Below, piece after piece: positions 43,421-52,000 of a stretch of DNA of 64,000 nt; within the stretch, counting starts at the first letter, position 1; each line of letters starts with the position of its first letter. The notes below the pieces were generated by a model. The model did no database searches. It worked only from the letters and a program-made list of their open reading frames with translations, and was not told where the DNA came from. Position numbers and translations under genes: made by a program. This DNA is from Rhodanobacteraceae bacterium (GTDB lineage: Bacteria > Pseudomonadota > Gammaproteobacteria > Xanthomonadales > Rhodanobacteraceae), in contig SCQU01000001.1 in NCBI GenBank assembly GCA_004299555.1, forward strand, positions 116,083-180,082, given 5' to 3'.

Positions 43421-43422
43421 CG

Positions 43423-43986
43423 ATGCGCGCCGCGCTGCAGACGGCCGCATCGATCGCGCTGGCATGCCTGCTGGTGCCGGCTGCGGCGGCCGCGCAGACC
43501 AGCACTGCGATTCCCATGCACAGCGGCCCGCCGGCCACGCTGCCCGCGCGCCCGGCTCCCGCGCCGCCGCTGGGCTGGGATCGCCTCTCGCCGGCGCAAC
43601 AGCACGCGCTGGCGCCCCTGCGCGCGCAGTGGAGCCAGCTGCCGCCGGCGCGCCAGCACCGGCTGGCGGCGCACGCGACGCACTGGGCCACCCTGCCGCC
43701 CGGGCATCAACAGCTCATCCGCGAACGTCTGACCCGCTGGGCCAACATGACACCAGCCGAACGCCGCCAGCTGCGCGACAATGCGCGCGCGTTCCGCAAC
43801 CTTCCGCCCGCCGAGCGGGCCAAGGTCGATGCCGCGTTTCATCGTTTCCAGCAGCTCTCGCCCGGCGAACGGCGCGCGTTGCGCCAACGCTTTCGCGCCC
43901 TGCCGCGGGCCCAGCGCCTGCACTGGGCCGCCGAACACCCCGAGCCGCCCATCCCGATGCACCCGGCCGGCACATCGGGCCACTGA
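43423..43986 (+). CDS. DUF3106 exported protein
   Basis: A 187-residue exported protein with a signal peptide (1-24, ending AAAAAQ). The rest is a series of about seven short repeats built on LxPxxxxxLxxxRxxWxxLPPxxxxxL (quoted as a pattern), for example LSPAQQ, LPPARQ, LPPGHQ, MTPAERR and LPPAERA, so it is probably all-helical in the periplasm. DUF3106 has no settled function; together with the sigma and membrane protein genes it may sense or buffer envelope stress. It converges on pntAA with 18 bp between the stop codons. Confidence 0.85.
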   Translation: MRAALQTAASIALACLLVPAAAAAQTSTAIPMHSGPPATLPARPAPAPPLGWDRLSPAQQHALAPLRAQWSQLPPARQHRLAAHATHWATLPPGHQQLIRERLTRWANMTPAERRQLRDNARAFRNLPPAERAKVDAAFHRFQQLSPGERRALRQRFRALPRAQRLHWAAEHPEPPIPMHPAGTSGH

Positions 43987-44004
43987 GGCGCGCCGCGAGC
44001 GGTG

Positions 44005-45108
44005 TCAGGCCTTGCCGAACACCACCTCTCCATCGCGCGTGACGCAGGTCCCGGCCACCAGTTCGTCGTCGAAATCCGGTTTCCACGCGCCATCGGTGAC
44101 CACCAGCTCGCAAAAATGCAGCAGGTTGCGGGCGAACATTTCCGAGGCATGCAGTGGCGCGCCCGCCGGCAGGTTGAGCGGCCCGATGATGCTGACGCCG
44201 TTGCGCTCAACCCGCTCGCCGGGCTGCGTGGCTTCACAGTTGCCGCCGCCCTCGGCGGCGAGATCCACGATCACGGCGCCTGCCTTCATGCCGTCCACCA
44301 TCGACAGCGGGATGATCTTCGGTGCCGGCCGCCCGGGCACCGCCGCGGTGGTGACGATCACATCGACCGTCTTGACGTGGTCGGCCAGTTTGGCCTGCTG
44401 CGCCGCCTTTTCTTCGGCCGTCAGCTCGCGCGCATAGCCACCCTGCCCCGCGGCGCTGACGCCAAGGTCAAGAAACTTCGCACCCAGGGATTCGATCTGC
44501 TCGCGGGTTTCGGGGCGGACGTCGAAACCTTCCACCATCGCACCGAGCCGTCGCGCCGTGGCGATGGCCTGCAGGCCGGCCACGCCCGCGCCGATCACCA
44601 GCACCTTGGAGGGCCGCAGCGTGCCCGCGGCGGTCGTCAACATGGGGAAGAACTTGGGCGCCGCCTCGGCTGCGATCAGCATGGCGCGATAGCCGGCCAC
44701 CGCCGCTTGCGAGGACAGGATATCCATCGCCTGTCCGCGCGTCGTGCGCGGCAACAGCTCCAGCGAAAACGCACTGAGCCTGCGCTGCGCATACCGCGCC
44801 AGCCGTTCGGCCGCACGATGCGGTTGCAACGCCCCAATGAGCGCCGCGCCTTCCCGCATCGAGGCGATGTACTCGTCCGCCGGCGGCTGCACGCACAGCA
44901 ACACGTCGGCCTGTGCCGCAACGCTTGCCGCAGCCGCAAATTCGACGCCGGCGTACGCCGCGTCCGGAAATCCGGCGCGCGCGCCGGCGCCATGCTCCAG
45001 CACGACCCGCGCACCGCGCGCCGCCAGCTTTTTTGCGGTCTCCGGCGTCACCGCGACACGGCGTTCAAGCGTGGCCGTTTCGCGCAGTGCGGCAATCGTG
45101 ATCGGCAT
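44005..45108 (-). CDS. pntAA: NAD(P) transhydrogenase subunit alpha part 1
   Basis: A 367-residue NAD-binding domain I subunit of the transhydrogenase, related to alanine dehydrogenase. It shows the start MPITIAALRETATLERRVAVTPE, the dinucleotide fold VLVIGAGVAGLQAIATARRLGA with VEGFDVRP, and RPAPKIIPLSMVDGMKAGAVIVDLA. No membrane helices are present, as expected for the soluble part. ATG 45108 has gggaga ahead. It normally sits directly before pntAB; here the DUF3106/sigma operon on the other strand separates them. Confidence 0.96.
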   Translation of the reverse strand: MPITIAALRETATLERRVAVTPETAKKLAARGARVVLEHGAGARAGFPDAAYAGVEFAAAASVAAQADVLLCVQPPADEYIASMREGAALIGALQPHRAAERLARYAQRRLSAFSLELLPRTTRGQAMDILSSQAAVAGYRAMLIAAEAAPKFFPMLTTAAGTLRPSKVLVIGAGVAGLQAIATARRLGAMVEGFDVRPETREQIESLGAKFLDLGVSAAGQGGYARELTAEEKAAQQAKLADHVKTVDVIVTTAAVPGRPAPKIIPLSMVDGMKAGAVIVDLAAEGGGNCEATQPGERVERNGVSIIGPLNLPAGAPLHASEMFARNLLHFCELVVTDGAWKPDFDDELVAGTCVTRDGEVVFGKA

Positions 45109-45177
45109 GCTGTATCTCCCGTTGCAATCGCCGCATCGTAGCGCAAAGCCGGCGCACCCGGCTGCTAGACTGGCCGG

Positions 45178-45756
45178 ATGCGCAACGACCTTGCCCTTCA
45201 ATTCCTGCGCGACCGGCGTTCGGTACCCGCCCCGCAACTGCGGCGTCCCGGCCCGTCCACTGCCGAACTGCACGCGATCATCGAGACGGCGATCCGGGTG
45301 CCCGATCACGGCAAGCTGGTGCCGTGGCGCCTGATTGCATTCACCGGCGACGCGGGAACGCGCTACGGCGAGGCGCTGGCCACGTTGCACGCCCGTGTGG
45401 ATCCTGCTGCGCCGGCGGCCAGGCTGGCCAAGGACCGCGACCGCTTTGCGCACTCGCCGGCGGTACTGGCCGTCGTTGCCCGCATCGACGACAGGCACCC
45501 AAAAATTCCCGCGCAGGAACAGCTCCTGTCCGCCGGATGCCTGGCGTTCAACCTGCTGCTGGCCGCGCAGGCCGAAGGCTTTGGCGCGCAGTTGCTGACC
45601 GGCTGGTCGTGCTATGACCGCAACGCCGCACGGTTGCTGGGCCTCGCCGGCAACGAGCGCGCGATCGCCTACATCCACATCGGCGGCCGCGGCGACGAGC
45701 CGCCCGAACGCAAGCGTCCGGACGTGGCGGATGTCCTAAGCGCATGGCAAGCGTGA
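45178..45756 (+). CDS. Nitroreductase family protein (YdjA-like)
   Basis: A 192-residue FMN-dependent nitroreductase-fold protein. The FMN-phosphate-binding start FLRDRRSVPAPQL and the IRVPDHGKLVPWRLIAF segment match the small YdjA subgroup, as do SAGCLAFNLLLAAQAEGFGAQLLTG and the short length. Such proteins reduce nitroaromatic or quinone-like substrates; natural substrates are poorly known. Its end overlaps the exonuclease gene by 13 bp, so the pair is co-translated. Confidence 0.9.
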   Translation: MRNDLALQFLRDRRSVPAPQLRRPGPSTAELHAIIETAIRVPDHGKLVPWRLIAFTGDAGTRYGEALATLHARVDPAAPAARLAKDRDRFAHSPAVLAVVARIDDRHPKIPAQEQLLSAGCLAFNLLLAAQAEGFGAQLLTGWSCYDRNAARLLGLAGNERAIAYIHIGGRGDEPPERKRPDVADVLSAWQA

Positions 45757-46664
45757 CTGGCACGGCACCCGCAGCGACGGCGTACCTGATCGATGCCAGC
45801 ATGTACGTGTTTCGGGCCTGGCATTCGATGCCGGACACGTTCTTCGACGTCGACGGCCAGCCCGTCAATGCCGTCCACGGGTTCGCGCACTTCCTCCTCG
45901 ATTTCGTCGAACGCACCCACGCAACGCACGTCGTGGCGGCGTTCGACATTGCGCTGACCAGTTCCTTCCGCAACGCCATCTACCCGGCCTACAAGGCCAA
46001 TCGCGATCCGGCCCCGCCCCAGCTGAAGCGCCAGTTCCAGTACTGCCGCGATCTGGCCGCCGCATTTGGTTTTACCGTGCTGGCCGATGCCACCTACGAG
46101 GCCGATGACCTCATTGGCAGCGTCTTGGCCGCGACGCGCCGCCACGGCCTGCATACGGTCATCGTGTCGGCCGACAAGGACTTTGGCCAGCTGCTGGACG
46201 CCGACACCGAACAATGGGACTACGCACGCGGCCAGCGCTGGAACGCGGCCGGCGTCCCCGCACGTCTCGGCGTCCAGGCCCGTCAGGTGGTCGATTTTCT
46301 CGCCTTGATGGGCGATGCCATCGACAACATTCCGGGCGTGCCGGGCATCGGGGCCAAAAGTGCGGCGGCGCTGCTCGCCCACTTTGGTGACCTCGACACC
46401 CTGCTCGCACGCATTGACGAAGTACCCTTCCTGCGCGTGCGCGGCGCCAAGTCGCTGGCCGAAAAATTGCGCGCGCACGCGGACATGGCGCGGCTGTCGC
46501 AGCGCCTGGCGCGGATCGCACGCGACGCCCCCATACCGGCGACGCCCGCGGGCCTCGTGCGGCACAGCGCCGACGCGGGGGTGCTGGACGCATTGTGTGC
46601 GCGCCTGCGGATCGCGCCCTTCACGCGTGCGCGTGCGCACCAATTGTTGCAAGCGGAGCCTTGA
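45744..46664 (+). CDS. 5'-3' exonuclease / flap-endonuclease family protein
   Basis: A 306-residue PIN-like/H3TH nuclease homologous to the 5'-3' exonuclease domain of DNA polymerase I but without the polymerase. Acidic metal ligands are seen in YLIDASMYVFRAW, TYEADDLIGS and SADKDFGQLL. The helix-hairpin-helix DNA clamp is in GDAIDNIPGVPGIGAKSAAALL. Similar stand-alone proteins (ExoIX/Xni-like) process flaps or RNA primers. It overlaps the nitroreductase gene and is followed two bases later by the NUDIX gene. Confidence 0.9.
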   Translation: MASVTGTAPAATAYLIDASMYVFRAWHSMPDTFFDVDGQPVNAVHGFAHFLLDFVERTHATHVVAAFDIALTSSFRNAIYPAYKANRDPAPPQLKRQFQYCRDLAAAFGFTVLADATYEADDLIGSVLAATRRHGLHTVIVSADKDFGQLLDADTEQWDYARGQRWNAAGVPARLGVQARQVVDFLALMGDAIDNIPGVPGIGAKSAAALLAHFGDLDTLLARIDEVPFLRVRGAKSLAEKLRAHADMARLSQRLARIARDAPIPATPAGLVRHSADAGVLDALCARLRIAPFTRARAHQLLQAEP

Positions 46665-46666
46665 CC

Positions 46667-47227
46667 ATGAACGGCGACACCCACGTCCCGGCCGATGCCG
46701 GCATGCCAGCCACAACCCTTTACCGCGGCAAGTGGCTGACCCTCAAACAACGCGGGCACTGGGAATTTGTTGAACGCAACAACCCCGAGGGCGCAGCCAT
46801 CATCGTCGCGGTCACACCGGACGACCGCGTCCTGTTTGTCGAGCAGTACCGCGTACCCATTTGCCGGATGACCATCGAAATGCCGGCGGGCCTGATCGGC
46901 GATGCCGGCCACACCGGCGATGACAGCATTGCCACCGCGGCACGCCGCGAGTTGATCGAGGAAACCGGCTGGGATTGCGCGCGCGTGGTGCCCCTGCACT
47001 CGGGCCCGTCTTCGGCCGGCATGAGCACCGAGATGATGCACTTTGTGCGCGCGCTGGAGCTGCGCCGGGTGGGACCTGGCGGTGGCGATGCCAGCGAAGA
47101 CATCACCGTCCACGCCGTGCCCCGCGCCGAAGCCGGCCGCTGGTTGCGTGGCATGGCGGCCAAGGGTTATTCGATCGACCCGAAGCTGTTTGCAGGATTG
47201 TGGTTTCTCGAACACATGACCGGCTGA
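46667..47227 (+). CDS. NUDIX hydrolase
   Basis: A 186-residue NUDIX-fold pyrophosphohydrolase. The box is recognisable as AARRELIEETGWD, with the REL and EE residues conserved and Asp in place of the first Glu of the strict signature. The MTIEMPAGLIGD strand ahead and length resemble ADP-ribose/GDP-mannose pyrophosphatase relatives (NudF/NudK). ATG 46667 lies two bases after the exonuclease stop codon, indicating one operon with the two preceding genes. Confidence 0.88.
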   Translation: MNGDTHVPADAGMPATTLYRGKWLTLKQRGHWEFVERNNPEGAAIIVAVTPDDRVLFVEQYRVPICRMTIEMPAGLIGDAGHTGDDSIATAARRELIEETGWDCARVVPLHSGPSSAGMSTEMMHFVRALELRRVGPGGGDASEDITVHAVPRAEAGRWLRGMAAKGYSIDPKLFAGLWFLEHMTG

Positions 47228-47247
47228 CGCCGCCGGCCATGCGGTGA

Positions 47248-47628
47248 TCAGACGAACCGCGCCAGCAGCAAGACCGCCATCACCAACATCGTCAGGACCG
47301 TCAGGCCCGCGCCCGCCATGCGCCCGAACGACCGGCCGGCGCTGCTCGACAGCCCCAGCGCGTGCAGCACGCGAGCCACGATCAGCGCGATGCCAAAACC
47401 GTGCAGCAGCGCGGGCCGGGTTTGCTCGAACGCCAGCAGCACCAGCATCAGCAGCGCCAGCGGCAGGTATTCCACCGCATTCGCATGCGCGCGGATGGCG
47501 CGGCTGAGATCCTCGTGTCCGGCTGCGCCAATGCCGACCGCGTGGACGTTGCGCAACCACATCACGCGGATCGCCAGCGCCAATACCAGCAGCGTTCCCA
47601 GCCCCACATACAGCCCGGCAATCAACAT
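47248..47628 (-). CDS. MAPEG family membrane protein (YecN-like)
   Basis: A 126-residue integral membrane protein with four helices. The RAHANAVEYLPLALLMLVLL and ALIVARVLHALGLS segments are the MAPEG signature (NxxEYxP, RxxHxLG). MAPEG proteins include glutathione transferases; bacterial YecN-like members are poorly studied. ATG 47628 shares one base with the stop codon of the TMEM43-like gene (TGATG), so the two are coupled. Confidence 0.88.
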   Translation of the reverse strand: MLIAGLYVGLGTLLVLALAIRVMWLRNVHAVGIGAAGHEDLSRAIRAHANAVEYLPLALLMLVLLAFEQTRPALLHGFGIALIVARVLHALGLSSSAGRSFGRMAGAGLTVLTMLVMAVLLLARFV

Positions 47629-48671
47629 CACCAACCCTCCTTCACCCCGTGGCGCCAGCGCCACACCACCGCGACGCTGGCCAGGATGGCCACCAGCACC
47701 ATCGCCACGAACACCAGCATACGCACGTCAAACCAGCTTACCGCCGCGATCAACGCCAGCGGCACCAGCGCCGCGGCAAGCGCGAGCCACCGGTCGTGCC
47801 GGCGCGACCGCGGCAGCAGCAACCCCGCACCTGCCCACACCGCCAGTACGGCCAGGATGCGCCGCGCCCACGCAAAACGCGGAGCCCGCGGCGCGCCAGC
47901 CACCACATCGCCCAGCGCATAACGCCCGACCAGCACCTGTTCGATCGCGTCCCCCGCGGGGTCGTGCGCCGGTACCAGCGTCCCGTCCCGGTCGCGCGCA
48001 AACACGGTCAGGTACCCAGGCACGACGCGCTGCCAGCTGATGCGCAGGTCGCCGATCCCGGGGCGCGCGGGATCGGTGCTGCTCACCAGGGTACCGTCAT
48101 GCGCGGTGAACGTTGCCGCCATGTTGGGCGGCAGGTGCGCCAGGCTTGGCATGAACGGCTCACCGCCGGGGATCAGGTCCACCAAGGCTGGTGCCAGCTT
48201 GAATCCCGCCACCGTGACGTTGGCCGATGCAAACCGCGCGCCGCTGATCGGAAACGGCCCCGGATTCTGGTGACGGGCACGGTCGGTGAACACGGTCGAG
48301 TCGATCGGATGGTCAAACCAGTCCATTTCATAGTTGCGCTGGCCGCCAAAGTTGGTTTCGCTCCACTGGAACATTTCAACCTTGCGCACCAGCAGCGGCG
48401 CGTCCACCGTCACGCCGAACTGCGTGTCGGCCGCGTCGGCGTGGACCTTCGGTGCGCCGACCGCAAGCACCAGTTGACCATTGGCCGCCGGACCCGGCGT
48501 GGCCGCGGCACCGGTCAGGACAAAGCCGCCCAACGCATCCGCGCCCAGCGTGCGCAGGCGGTCGGCGTGGCCGGTGAACGCCAGCAGCGCGCAGCCAAGC
48601 AGCACCAGCGCCACGCCCACCAACACGGAGTTGCGCGAGGGGTTGTCAAACAGTGTAGACAGGCGACGCAC
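47628..48671 (-). CDS. TMEM43 (LUMA)-like membrane protein
   Basis: A 347-residue protein with one N-terminal membrane helix (about 15-33), a large extracytoplasmic domain (about 45-260) and three C-terminal helices (near 268-287, 293-310 and 313-335). The domain includes RKVEMFQWSET and YEMDWFDHPIDS, which match the TMEM43 family, known mainly as a eukaryotic inner nuclear membrane/ER protein with scattered bacterial homologues. The bacterial role is unknown. It is co-transcribed with the MAPEG gene; the MBL-fold gene lies nine bases upstream on the same strand. Confidence 0.82.
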   Translation of the reverse strand: MRRLSTLFDNPSRNSVLVGVALVLLGCALLAFTGHADRLRTLGADALGGFVLTGAAATPGPAANGQLVLAVGAPKVHADAADTQFGVTVDAPLLVRKVEMFQWSETNFGGQRNYEMDWFDHPIDSTVFTDRARHQNPGPFPISGARFASANVTVAGFKLAPALVDLIPGGEPFMPSLAHLPPNMAATFTAHDGTLVSSTDPARPGIGDLRISWQRVVPGYLTVFARDRDGTLVPAHDPAGDAIEQVLVGRYALGDVVAGAPRAPRFAWARRILAVLAVWAGAGLLLPRSRRHDRWLALAAALVPLALIAAVSWFDVRMLVFVAMVLVAILASVAVVWRWRHGVKEGW

Positions 48672-48680
48672 GCGGCGAGC

Positions 48681-49550
48681 TTACAACGCCACGCCGGCAA
48701 AGTGCGCTTGCGCATCGCTGACGCCATAGCGTCCGCGCGCATCGCGGTGCGGGGTCGCCAGCGCGGTCGCGTGGTCGTGGGTGAAAAACAGGCGCACGCC
48801 GCGCGCCAGCTTGTCGTCGAGGAAGCCACGCTTTTCGTCGATCAGCAGCTCCGGTGCGCGGTCGTACCCCATCGTCACCGGCAGGTGAACCCACGGGATG
48901 CCCGGGATCAGGTCGGCGCAATACACCACGCCGTCCTTGCCGTGCGGGCCAACGATTTCAGACAGCATCAAGCCGGGCGTGTGGCCCTGCGAGTAGTGGA
49001 AACGCACCGCATTGCCGAGCGTCCGCGAGTGCTCACCCGCGACCTTTTCCAGGCGCCCGCTCTGCTCCAGGAGTTCGGCCACGCCGGGCACGAACGACGC
49101 GCGATCGCGCGGGTGCGGATGCGTGGCCCGCTCCCAGTGCAGCGCGCCAACGAGATACCGTGCATGGGGAAACAGCAGGCGCAGCGGCGCACCTTCTTCC
49201 CACGCGGCCAGCAGGCCGCCCACGTGGTCAAAGTGCAGGTGGGACAGCACCACGACGTCAATGTCGGCATCGGTCAACCCCACCGCCTTCAGCGATTCCA
49301 GCAGCACATGCCGCTCCTCGACCACACCGTAGCGTGCGCGCAGCCGCGGCTCGAAAAACGCACCGATGCCGGTTTCAAACAGGACATTGCGGCCGTCCAA
49401 ATCCGTCGCCAGCAGGCAGCGGCACGCCAGCGGGATGCGGTTTTGCGCGTCGGCCGGGATCCACTTGGACCACATCGCCTTTGGTGCATTGCCAAACATC
49501 GCACCGCCGTCAAGTTGCTGGGTGTTGCCTTCGATCGAATACAGTTTCAT
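48681..49550 (-). CDS. MBL-fold metallo-hydrolase
   Basis: A 289-residue metallo-beta-lactamase-fold hydrolase with the dinuclear metal motif HLHFDH (104-109), a further His in [10 protein letters not shown] and a late His in [10 protein letters not shown]. The architecture is like lactonases and quorum-quenching AHL hydrolases of the AttM/AiiA group, but the substrate is not clear. ATG 49550 starts the conserved N-terminal strand. It probably leads an operon with the TMEM43-like and MAPEG genes, given the nine-base gap. Confidence 0.88.
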   Translation of the reverse strand: MKLYSIEGNTQQLDGGAMFGNAPKAMWSKWIPADAQNRIPLACRCLLATDLDGRNVLFETGIGAFFEPRLRARYGVVEERHVLLESLKAVGLTDADIDVVVLSHLHFDHVGGLLAAWEEGAPLRLLFPHARYLVGALHWERATHPHPRDRASFVPGVAELLEQSGRLEKVAGEHSRTLGNAVRFHYSQGHTPGLMLSEIVGPHGKDGVVYCADLIPGIPWVHLPVTMGYDRAPELLIDEKRGFLDDKLARGVRLFFTHDHATALATPHRDARGRYGVSDAQAHFAGVAL

Positions 49551-49641
49551 GGTGCGCCGCGCCGCTCCCCCGTGTGCCTGCGGCAATCATACCCGGCACC
49601 ACCGCGCGACCTGGCCGCACCGCGCAAGATACTCCATTCCC

Positions 49642-49674
49642 AAAAGACGGAGCCCGCACCAGGCGGGCCCCGTC
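49642..49674 (-). terminator. Terminator after degP
   Basis: Read on the minus strand, a GC-rich stem (gacggggcccgc / gcgggctccgtc, one mismatch, loop ctggt) is followed by tttt. It lies 24 bp after the degP stop codon. Confidence 0.7.
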
Positions 49675-49697
49675 TGCTCCACTCACTACTTTGCGTG

Positions 49698-51146
49698 CTA
49701 CTTGGCTGGCACGCTGATCGCGACAAACTGGTTCTGTCCCTGATGCGAGACCAGCAGCAGCACGGTGCTGCCACGCTTCACGCCCGCGGTTTCGCGGCGG
49801 AACGCGGCCACGCTGTCGACCGGCTTGTTGCCGACGCGCAGGATCACGTCACCCGGCGACAGACCGGCTTGCGCCGCGGCGCCCTTGACGTCGGTGATCA
49901 CCACGCCGCCCGTGCCGCGATAGCCCAGCTGCTGACGCATGCCGGCGGTCATGTCCTGCACCGTGAGGCCCAGCAGCCCGCTGCCCCCGGTGGCCCCCGG
50001 CGCACCCGACAGATACTCGGCACTCAAACCATTGCGCGGCATCTCGCCCACCTTGACCCTGATGGTCATCGGCTTGCCATTGCGCAGGATGTTCACCGTC
50101 GCCTGGGTCCCCGGCGCCGTCATCGCGACGACCGGCGGCAGCTGCGAGGACTCGTAGACCTTGTGGCCGTCGAACGCGGTGATGACATCGCCGATCTTCA
50201 GGCCCGCCTTGGCCGCCGGGCCATCCGGCTGCACCGAGCGCACCAAGGCACCGCTTTCATCGGACAAGTGATACGACTTGGCGATGCTGTCGGTGACATT
50301 CTGGATGCCGACGCCCAGCATTCCACGGCTGACGTAGCCCTTGGTTTCCAGCTGGTGCGCCGCACTCATCGCAAGGTTGATCGGAATCGAGAACGACAAC
50401 CCCATCGCGCCGCCGTCGGTCGAGAAGATCTGCGAGTTGATGCCGACCACCTCGCCGGCAAGATTGAACAGCGGGCCGCCTGAATTGCCGCGGTTGATCG
50501 GCACGTCGGTCTGGATGAACGGAACATCGGATTGATCCTGGCCGAGGCTGCGGCCGACGTAGCTGACGATCCCCGCGCTCACCGAGTGGTCAAGGCCATA
50601 GGGCGAGCCGATCGCGACCACCCACTGGCCCGGTTTCAGGTCATTGGAATTGCCGATCGCGACGGTCGGTAGGTTGGTCGCATCGATCTTCAGCACCGCG
50701 ATGTCATAGATCTTGTCGGTACCCACCACCTTGGCGGTGAAGGTGCGATGGTCCGACAGGTGGACCTTCACCGAATCGGCATCGGCAACGACGTGGCGGT
50801 TGGTGAGGATGTAACCGTCCGATGAAATCACAAACCCCGAACCCAGCGATTCGCCGGGCGGCGACGGCCCCTGGAACTGCGGGCCGAACGGCATGCCGAA
50901 GAAACGCCGGAAGATGTCGGGAATCTGCGGCGGTGGCTGGGCTTGCCCGGTCGGGCTGTCGCTGCCCATCTCGCTGGCGTGGTTGTAGTGCGCGACCACG
51001 TTGACGACCGCAGGGCCGTACTTCTGCACGATGCTGGTGAAGTTGGGCAGCGCCACTTGCGGCGGCGGTGCCGCAAAGGCCAGCCCGGCGCCCGAAAAAC
51101 ACAACAAAAGAAATACGGCAGCCATTCGCCTGGCCTGTCTCAGCAT
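49698..51146 (-). CDS. degP: Periplasmic Do-family serine protease/chaperone DegP (MucD)
   Basis: A 482-residue HtrA protease with a signal peptide (1-26), trypsin-like domain (about 95-265) and two PDZ domains. The triad is His118 (TNRHVV), Asp148 (YDIAVLK) and Ser222 (NRGNSGGPL). It degrades or refolds misfolded envelope proteins. ATG 51146 with gaggag ahead was chosen; the frame extends further upstream without coding character. It is the last gene of rpoE-rseA-degP, the arrangement called algU-mucA-mucD in pseudomonads, but without a rseB/mucB gene. Confidence 0.95.
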   Translation of the reverse strand: MLRQARRMAAVFLLLCFSGAGLAFAAPPPQVALPNFTSIVQKYGPAVVNVVAHYNHASEMGSDSPTGQAQPPPQIPDIFRRFFGMPFGPQFQGPSPPGESLGSGFVISSDGYILTNRHVVADADSVKVHLSDHRTFTAKVVGTDKIYDIAVLKIDATNLPTVAIGNSNDLKPGQWVVAIGSPYGLDHSVSAGIVSYVGRSLGQDQSDVPFIQTDVPINRGNSGGPLFNLAGEVVGINSQIFSTDGGAMGLSFSIPINLAMSAAHQLETKGYVSRGMLGVGIQNVTDSIAKSYHLSDESGALVRSVQPDGPAAKAGLKIGDVITAFDGHKVYESSQLPPVVAMTAPGTQATVNILRNGKPMTIRVKVGEMPRNGLSAEYLSGAPGATGGSGLLGLTVQDMTAGMRQQLGYRGTGGVVITDVKGAAAQAGLSPGDVILRVGNKPVDSVAAFRRETAGVKRGSTVLLLVSHQGQNQFVAISVPAK

Positions 51147-51289
51147 GGTGTTCTCCTCATTAGGACGAGCAAAAGTCAAACCGGGGACGCAATCGACGCG
51201 CACGCGCCAGCCCGCCGCGTCACCTGCGCGCGGCAAACCCGCGATCAACGGAAGACGCAGGCCCGGCGCCTGACCCGCATCCACGCAGC

Positions 51290-51967
51290 TCAGTGCCGGC
51301 CGGACGCCGCGCTCGACGGCGGCGCTTCCGGCACCAGCATGATCGGGAATGGCACCCCGGCCGCCTGGCCGTTGGCAAACGGTGGCGCGTAGGTCAGCGC
51401 CGCATCACGCGTATAGGCCGCATCGCGCAGGTAATCGGGCTGCATGAGCCCGGTGCCATACGCGACGTTGGCCGAAGCCGGCTGCGCAGACAGCACCGTC
51501 GGCTGACGCGCAAGCAGCCACGGCGGTGCGACGCGGTTGGACACCGGCGCCACGTCGGCCAGCTGACCGGCTGCGGCCACCGCCGCCGGCGCCGCCCGTG
51601 TTTGTGCCACCGGCACGCCTGGTGTCATGGGGCCACGCGGTACGTTCAGCATCAGCGCCGCTACCGCGACACTGGCTGCAATCGCGCCGCCGCCGACATA
51701 GCGCGCCCAGCGCCGCCGGTGCGTGGGCACGACGACGGCTTCGGCCGCGACCGCAGCGGCGACGCGCGCGGTGAATTTGCGGTCAATGCCGGCATTGGGC
51801 GTCTGCGCCGCGTCCGCGGCCAGGCAAGCCCGGATCAGGTGCCAGCGCGACCAGGTCGCGCCGAGTTCGGGGTCGTGTTCGAGCCGCCGCAGCAAAAAGC
51901 GGGTCGGCTCGGCGGCCAGCTCACCATCCATCAGGGCGGAAAGATTTTCGCGGCTGATCGGGTCCAT
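51290..51967 (-). CDS. rseA: Anti-sigma-E factor RseA
   Basis: A 225-residue single-span regulator. The N-terminal sigma-binding domain (SRENLSALMDGELAAEPTRF and GATWSRWHLIRACL) is cytoplasmic, the membrane helix spans about 88-108, and the periplasmic part is Ala/Pro-rich and not conserved. RseA holds RpoE inactive at the membrane until envelope stress triggers its proteolysis. It lies 33 bp after rpoE. With no RseB encoded here, control of its cleavage may rest mainly on DegS-like proteases. Confidence 0.9.
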   Translation of the reverse strand: MDPISRENLSALMDGELAAEPTRFLLRRLEHDPELGATWSRWHLIRACLAADAAQTPNAGIDRKFTARVAAAVAAEAVVVPTHRRRWARYVGGGAIAASVAVAALMLNVPRGPMTPGVPVAQTRAAPAAVAAAGQLADVAPVSNRVAPPWLLARQPTVLSAQPASANVAYGTGLMQPDYLRDAAYTRDAALTYAPPFANGQAAGVPFPIMLVPEAPPSSAASGRH

Positions 51968-52000
51968 CAGCGGTTACCTCGTGCAGCAGGGTTTGGCAAA

